DNA of 64,000 nt. Source: Bacteroidota bacterium (GTDB lineage: Bacteria; Bacteroidota; Bacteroidia; Chitinophagales; Chitinophagaceae). The notes below the pieces were generated by a model. It was not told where the DNA came from, searched no databases, and saw nothing but the letters and a program-made list of their open reading frames with translations. The stretch lies in NCBI GenBank assembly GCA_023416995.1, contig JAEZGI010000040.1, positions 67,410 to 131,409 of the forward strand. Direction: 5' to 3'. Shown here one piece after another: positions 62,490 through 64,000 of this stretch (position 1 is its first letter; every line of letters begins with the position of its first letter). The translations under genes were made by a program, and so were the position numbers.

Positions 62490-63779
62490 ATGAAGCTCCG
62501 ATTGCTGCTTTTTTCTTTAATGATTTCTGCTTTTACTGTTTACGCTCAGCCAGGCGAACAACTTGTTAAGGTTATCGTTGCACCTGACCGTAGTGACTGG
62601 ACGTATAAAGCGGGTGATAAAGTAACCTTTAATGTGTCGGTGATCCAGGCAGGTAATCCCGTTAAAAATGCGCGCATAGTATATGAATACGGACCGGAAA
62701 AACTTGATCCTGTAAAAAAGGATTCAATGACATTAGCTAATGGTACCGCAAAAATTGATGCGGGTACTATGAAATCGCCCGGCTTTCTAAGATGTATGGT
62801 TTCTGTTCGTGTTGATGGCAAAGAATATCGTAAATGGGCGACCGCTGGTTTTGATCCGGCTGCCATCAAACCAACCATACCTAACCCTTCCGGTTTTGCA
62901 GGTTTTTGGGACAGTGCCAAACAGGCGCTTGCAAAAGTTCCATTGGATACCAGGATGACCTTATTGCCGGAACGTTCTACTGAGAAAGTAAACGTATATC
63001 ATGTAAGTGTACAGAACTTAGGTAACTCGAGGGTGTATGGAATTCTTTGTGTGCCTAAGAAACCAGGTAAATACCCGGCATTGTTGTCTGTACCAGGTGC
63101 AGGAATCAGACCATATAACGGAAATATTTCGATGGCCGAAAGAGGAGTAATTACACTTGAGATAGGTATCCATGGTATACCTGTAACGATGGACCCCATC
63201 GTTTATACAAATCTTTCAGCCGGTGCTTTAAATGGGTACCAGAATTTCAATCTTGATGACCGCGATAAGTATTATTATAAACGTGTGTACCTTGGTTGTG
63301 TACGTGCCAATGATTTGTTGGTAAGTCTGCCGGAATACGACGGACAAAACCTGTTGGTTACCGGTGGTAGCCAGGGTGGCGCCTTATCTATTACAACTGC
63401 AGCGCTTGATCCACGTGTAAAAGGTTTAGGAGCATATTATCCGGCATTGTGTGATCTAACAGGTTACCTGCAAGGGCGTGCAGGCGGCTGGCCACATTTG
63501 TTTGCACCATATAATCTTAGTTTCAATAATAAAAAAGACAAGATTGAAACAGCCGCTTATTATGATGTTGTAAATTTTGCGCGACTGGTGAAAGTGCCTG
63601 GTATGTATAGTTGGGGGTATAACGATGATGTGTGCCCGCCGACGTCAATGCATGCAGCTTATAATGTGATCCCGGGTAAAAAGGATCTGTTCCTTGCACT
63701 TGAAACCGGCCATTGGACCTTCCCTGAACAACAGGTAATGATGACCAACTGGCTGGCTAAACAACTTGGTGTTAATTAG
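62490..63779 (+). CDS. Exported acetyl esterase (CE7, acetylxylan esterase-like)
   Basis: 429 residues. Signal peptide (1-20), an N-terminal Ig-like domain (about 22-125), then an alpha/beta hydrolase of the acetylxylan esterase/cephalosporin-C deacetylase type: PALLSVPGAGIRPY, LLVTGGSQGGALSITTAALDPRVKGLGAYYPALCD (Ser in GGSQGG), Asp in YNDDVCPP and His in ETGHWTFPEQ. It removes acetyl groups from polysaccharides. Followed after 21 bp by a DUF1080 gene. Confidence 0.9.
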   Translation: MKLRLLLFSLMISAFTVYAQPGEQLVKVIVAPDRSDWTYKAGDKVTFNVSVIQAGNPVKNARIVYEYGPEKLDPVKKDSMTLANGTAKIDAGTMKSPGFLRCMVSVRVDGKEYRKWATAGFDPAAIKPTIPNPSGFAGFWDSAKQALAKVPLDTRMTLLPERSTEKVNVYHVSVQNLGNSRVYGILCVPKKPGKYPALLSVPGAGIRPYNGNISMAERGVITLEIGIHGIPVTMDPIVYTNLSAGALNGYQNFNLDDRDKYYYKRVYLGCVRANDLLVSLPEYDGQNLLVTGGSQGGALSITTAALDPRVKGLGAYYPALCDLTGYLQGRAGGWPHLFAPYNLSFNNKKDKIETAAYYDVVNFARLVKVPGMYSWGYNDDVCPPTSMHAAYNVIPGKKDLFLALETGHWTFPEQQVMMTNWLAKQLGVN

Positions 63780-63800
63780 TATCTATTTTAAAAACTGGTT

Positions 63801-64000
63801 ATGAGACTTATTTCATGTGCGCTTTTCCTTGCAATTTCTGTTAGTGCTATTGCTCAAAATGGTAATTGGCAAGATCTGTTTAATGGTAAGGATCTTACAG
63901 GTTGGAAGCAGTTAAATGGCAAGGCGGTATATGAGGTGGTGGATGGCACCATTCGTGGTACTACGGTATCAAACACACCTAATTCATTCCTCACCACCGA
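63801..64000 (+). CDS. DUF1080 (3-keto-disaccharide hydrolase-type) protein, N-terminal part
   Basis: 66 codons are visible before the window ends. A signal peptide (1-19) is followed by WQDLFNGKDLTGWKQLNGKA and YEVVDGTIRGTT, the standard opening of DUF1080 concanavalin-like domains. Family members are glycan-binding or 3-keto-glycoside hydrolases, exported in Bacteroidota. Probably in one operon with the esterase gene. Confidence 0.85.
   Translation, partial: MRLISCALFLAISVSAIAQNGNWQDLFNGKDLTGWKQLNGKAVYEVVDGTIRGTTVSNTPNSFLTT

Overview
The window looks like a chromosomal segment of a Bacteroidota bacterium, probably in or near the Chitinophagaceae. This is inferred from gene content: a large FtsX/MacB-type permease, a NIPSNAP protein, RhaT with a fused rhamnulose-phosphate aldolase/dehydrogenase, a DUF151 nuclease with a UVR tail, and Cys lipoboxes of the FTSC type. 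TAnnTTTG-like promoter elements and the scarcity of strong Shine-Dalgarno sequences agree with it. No rRNA, tRNA, CRISPR array, integrase or transposase was found.

Region 1 (1 to about 23,310) is the right part of a siphovirus-like prophage or phage-derived element, all on the plus strand. It opens inside an adhesin-like gene. A 1326-residue predicted exported hydrolase/PKD/beta-helix protein follows, then a head module (gpF-like minor head protein, scaffold, head fiber, major capsid protein E). Next come connector and neck genes, the tail tube, a tail assembly chaperone with a likely programmed -1 frameshift, a 1431-residue tape measure, distal tail and hub proteins and two tail-tip/fiber proteins. 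A lysis cassette has several small membrane proteins, a candidate unimolecular spanin and a GH108 endolysin. A Dam-type methylase ends the run. Integration and replication genes and terminase/portal are not in the window.

Region 2 (about 23,311 to 28,074) is visibly more AT-rich and gene-poor. It begins with interwoven inverted repeats and holds a five-helix membrane protein, a SIR2-like protein and an AbiJ-like protein split by an in-frame stop. The intergenic spaces carry ORF remnants. It reads as a decaying defence-type accessory patch next to the phage.

Region 3 (28,075 to about 49,650) is core-like: modABC molybdate transport, an acetyltransferase, an FtsX-type permease, a tandem NIPSNAP protein and two receiver proteins, one of which lacks the phospho-acceptor Asp. 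It continues with a run of small proteins including a histone-H1-like one, a PAS histidine kinase and a YycJ-like hydrolase. Then come ornithine aminotransferase, ispE, a DUF151 nuclease, etfBA, tilS, rhomboid, rlmH and a proline-rich repeat protein.

Region 4 (about 49,830 to the end) is a rhamnose/pectin-type sugar locus: rhaT, the aldolase/dehydrogenase, a rhamnose isomerase, a rhamnulose kinase, an exported GH78 alpha-L-rhamnosidase and an SMP-30 lactonase on the plus strand. An altronate/galactarate dehydratase-family enzyme and a lipoprotein follow on the minus strand. A CE7-type acetyl esterase and the start of a DUF1080 protein close the window. Together they suggest removal and catabolism of rhamnose, and perhaps uronic acids and acetyl groups, from rhamnogalacturonan-like glycans. 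No regulator gene for the locus lies in the window.
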